The translations under genes were made by a program, and so were the position numbers. The notes beneath the pieces were generated by a model. It searched no databases and was not told the origin of the DNA. It saw nothing but the letters and a program-made list of their open reading frames with translations. A stretch of 53,093 nt of DNA from an uncultured Bacteroides sp. (GTDB taxonomy: Bacteria; Bacteroidota; Bacteroidia; Bacteroidales; Bacteroidaceae), in contig CASGED010000117.1 in the NCBI GenBank assembly GCA_949300425.1, forward strand, positions 1 through 53,093, given 5' to 3'. Each line of letters begins with the position of its first letter. The first letter of the stretch is position 1. This document shows positions 49,944 to 53,093 of the stretch, one piece after another.

Positions 49944-51755
49944 TTACTTCAACGTCTTATATCCTTCAATCACTCCCGGTTCGGTCTGATGAAGGTCGAA
50001 GATTACCACTTCATTGGCGCCCTTGCGCAACCACACACCGGGACAATAAAGGCGGTATTGGGGACCTACATTCCAATAGCGACCCAAGTTATGCCCATTG
50101 ACGTAGACGATGCCTTTGGTGAAATCACGCATGTCGATGTAGCAATCGCCTGTCTCTTCCAAATTCAGTGTCGCCTTGAAGAACATGCCCGGACGAACGG
50201 TGTCACCTTCGCGGAGCGAAGCTACGTAGTCCGCCGACATAGGGAGAGAGTAGGCTTCCCAGTTCATCAGCGTCATGCCATTCAGCGTCACACGTTCGGT
50301 GATGCCCTTGCGGTCTATCATGTATGCGGCGAAATTGACGCGGCCCATGCCTTCCACGAGAATGTCGAGCACGGGGTTCTCTTCTCCGGCCGACACGGGT
50401 ATCTCGATGGTGTTCTGCCCCAAGGTGCGGTCGATGCTGCCTACATAACGCCCATTCAGGAACACGGTGGCATAGTCATGCACGTCGTCCACACGCAACG
50501 TGCCGCTCTTATGACCTATCAGCCGAGTGCGGTAGAGTATCAAACCTTCGTATTGGTCCAGCATCTCCATTGGAACGGGCTGCACCAGCGGGCGAGCCTC
50601 CGGCAGGTTGTCCCAAAGGGAAGCGTAACGCTCGGCGCGGACGGCGGGAAACGTAATGCTGGGCAGGGGTTCGGGAATAGGCGATAGTTTCTTCTTACTG
50701 TATTTTTGCGCCAGTTCGCGCAAGGCCATGTATTTGGGCGTAGCCTGCCCCGCCTCGTTAATGGGCGAATCGTAATCGTAGCTGGTGACGTCCGGCTGAT
50801 AGGTGCCGTCGCCGGCGGTATTAGCGCCCGCCCAAAAACCGAAGTTCGTACCTCCGTGGATTACGTAATAATTGAACGATTTTCCGTGGTCCATCAGCCA
50901 TTTCACATCAGAAGTGATTTTATCAATTGACGCGCCATTCCATTTCTCGCGCCAATGGGTCAACCAGCCGGGATATAACTCCGAGCAGAACACACTGGCT
51001 TCAGGACGGACCTTCAAGGCTTCGGCAAACTCGGCCTCCGAACTGGCGGGATCCAGCCCGACAGCCGCACCCGGGTAGGTGCCGGCCTCCAACATGTAGG
51101 GAGTGGCACCGTCGGCCGTATAGAAGGGCACGGTGATACCTTCGCCCGACCAAAGGTCGTGCAACCACTTCAGGTAATTGCGGTCGTTGCCATAGCTGCC
51201 ATATTCGTTTTCAAGCTGTACCATGATGATGGGGCCTCCGTTGGTCACCTCATACTTCTTGACCAGCGGTGAAATCCGTTTGACGTAGCGTTCCACTGCT
51301 TGGGTATAGCGGGGATCCATACAACGGATTTTTATGTCGGGAACTGATAACAAGTAAGCGGGCAACCCTCCGAAATCCCATTCACCGCACACATAGGGGC
51401 CGGGACGGAACAGGAGGTACATGCCTTCTTCCTGTACGGTCTGGATAAACTTCTCGATGTTATGGTTGCCAGTCTCAAAGTCCCACACTCCCGGCCGACT
51501 TTCATGATAGTTCCACATAACGTAACAAGCCACCGTGTTACATCCCATGGCTTTTATCATCCGGATGCGATGGCGCCAATACTCGGCAGGGACACGCGAA
51601 GGGTGCATCTCGCCGGAAATAATTTGAAAAGGCTTCTCATCTAACCAAAATTGATTCTCGCCCAACCGGAAAGTGTGCCTCTCCGTGTCTTGGGCATACG
51701 CCAAGCTTCCGCACAGGAGCAAGGCCAGCAATAAGGATAACCACTTAATTTTCAT
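49944..51755 (-). CDS. GH35 beta-galactosidase, exported
   Basis: This 603-residue protein has a signal peptide (1-21, ending AYA-QD) and a GH35 (beta/alpha)8 barrel. The acid/base Glu184 is in LENEYGSYG and the nucleophile Glu259 in CSELYPGW. Two C-terminal beta-sandwich domains carry the family's FLNGRYVGSIDR and VYVNGHNLGRYW strands. It releases non-reducing beta-galactose from glycans, probably in the periplasm since no lipobox is present. It stands alone between the TlpA-like gene and atpD. A TATTTTTG box on the minus strand (51799-51806) may be its promoter. Confidence 0.93.
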   Translation of the reverse strand: MKIKWLSLLLALLLCGSLAYAQDTERHTFRLGENQFWLDEKPFQIISGEMHPSRVPAEYWRHRIRMIKAMGCNTVACYVMWNYHESRPGVWDFETGNHNIEKFIQTVQEEGMYLLFRPGPYVCGEWDFGGLPAYLLSVPDIKIRCMDPRYTQAVERYVKRISPLVKKYEVTNGGPIIMVQLENEYGSYGNDRNYLKWLHDLWSGEGITVPFYTADGATPYMLEAGTYPGAAVGLDPASSEAEFAEALKVRPEASVFCSELYPGWLTHWREKWNGASIDKITSDVKWLMDHGKSFNYYVIHGGTNFGFWAGANTAGDGTYQPDVTSYDYDSPINEAGQATPKYMALRELAQKYSKKKLSPIPEPLPSITFPAVRAERYASLWDNLPEARPLVQPVPMEMLDQYEGLILYRTRLIGHKSGTLRVDDVHDYATVFLNGRYVGSIDRTLGQNTIEIPVSAGEENPVLDILVEGMGRVNFAAYMIDRKGITERVTLNGMTLMNWEAYSLPMSADYVASLREGDTVRPGMFFKATLNLEETGDCYIDMRDFTKGIVYVNGHNLGRYWNVGPQYRLYCPGVWLRKGANEVVIFDLHQTEPGVIEGYKTLK

Positions 51756-51956
51756 TACTATATTAATTTTTAATATGAATAAATCTTCGTTTCAGTTGCA
51801 AAAATAACAGGAATTATCATCGCTCATGCATGAAGGAGTGTTAATATACCTTGCTTTCTCTTTCCAAAATGTTCCTTACGCACCCAACAATATCCAAATT
51901 AGTATAAACGATGAAAAAAAAGTTGGCCTGCACACCATCTTATTATAAATTGTTTC

Positions 51957-51964
51957 TAATTTTG
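51957..51964 (+). promoter_or_regulatory. -7 box of the atpD operon
   Basis: TAATTTTG, 47 bp before the atpD ATG; a -33 TTTG is not seen at the normal distance. Confidence 0.45.
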
Positions 51965-51981
51965 CGTGGAAAGAAGATTAA

Positions 51982-53093
<1,112 letters not shown>

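Overview
The window looks like a chromosomal segment of a gut Bacteroidales, most likely Bacteroides or a near relative; the species is not resolved. The evidence is a short primary sigma factor of the Bacteroides type (43078-43938), -7 boxes of the form TAnnTTTG before many genes, a fused fucokinase/GDP-fucose pyrophosphorylase (Fkp) and glycan-active GH97, GH35 and GH43-like enzymes. Nearly all functional calls are inferred from recognisable motifs and family resemblance; no database search was run.

Region 1 (1-16.7 kb, minus strand) is one large ABC export/remodelling locus. A MacA/HlyD-type adaptor is followed by two permease pairs, a LolD/MacB-type ATPase, a secreted DUF2807 protein and three more permease pairs. 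That makes ten FtsX/MacB-type permeases, in five pairs that strictly alternate two subtypes (A and B), served by one ATPase and one adaptor. The adaptor and the ATPase are each preceded by a sigma-54-like -24/-12 promoter. Each promoter has a similar 26-bp dyad-containing sequence exactly 44 bp upstream, so the locus appears to be two co-regulated sigma-54 transcription units. No outer-membrane TolC partner and no sigma-54 activator gene lies in the window. A truncated AAA-ATPase remnant lies at the left edge.

Region 2 (16.9-26.5 kb) is mostly housekeeping: ffh, folD, a CapA-like protein, tRNA-His, bioD, a GT2 glycosyltransferase, a LolC/E-like permease with a class I aminotransferase on the opposite strand, and a FucI/AraA-like protein.

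Region 3 (26.5-36.3 kb) is a sugar-catabolic locus. A LacI regulator diverges from an operon encoding an aldo/keto reductase (L-fucose/L-galactose dehydrogenase type), an amidohydrolase (fuconolactonase type), a FucP-like permease, a zinc alcohol dehydrogenase, a GH97 enzyme and a GH43-like secreted protein. This resembles the first steps of a non-phosphorylating L-fucose or L-galactose route. The dehydratase and later steps are not here. A DUF6078-like gene follows.

Region 4 (36.4-53.1 kb) holds a CCA-adding enzyme, rlmH, fkp, a clostripain-like lipoprotein with a small exported partner, the primary sigma factor, an HtrA protease, a dipeptide epimerase and an NlpC/P60 peptidase (a likely murein-peptide recycling set, interrupted by a DUF4160/DUF2442 pair), a TlpA-like protein without its CXXC, a GH35 beta-galactosidase and the 5' part of atpD.

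The intergenic DNA is rich in repeats. Three unrelated sequence families form tandem arrays of short palindromes with a 22- or 23-bp period. One family occurs twice inside about 200-bp MITE-like elements in opposite orientation. There is also a 297-bp nested palindrome, a pair of terminally inverted 113-120-bp elements and an element with a 29-bp exact direct repeat.
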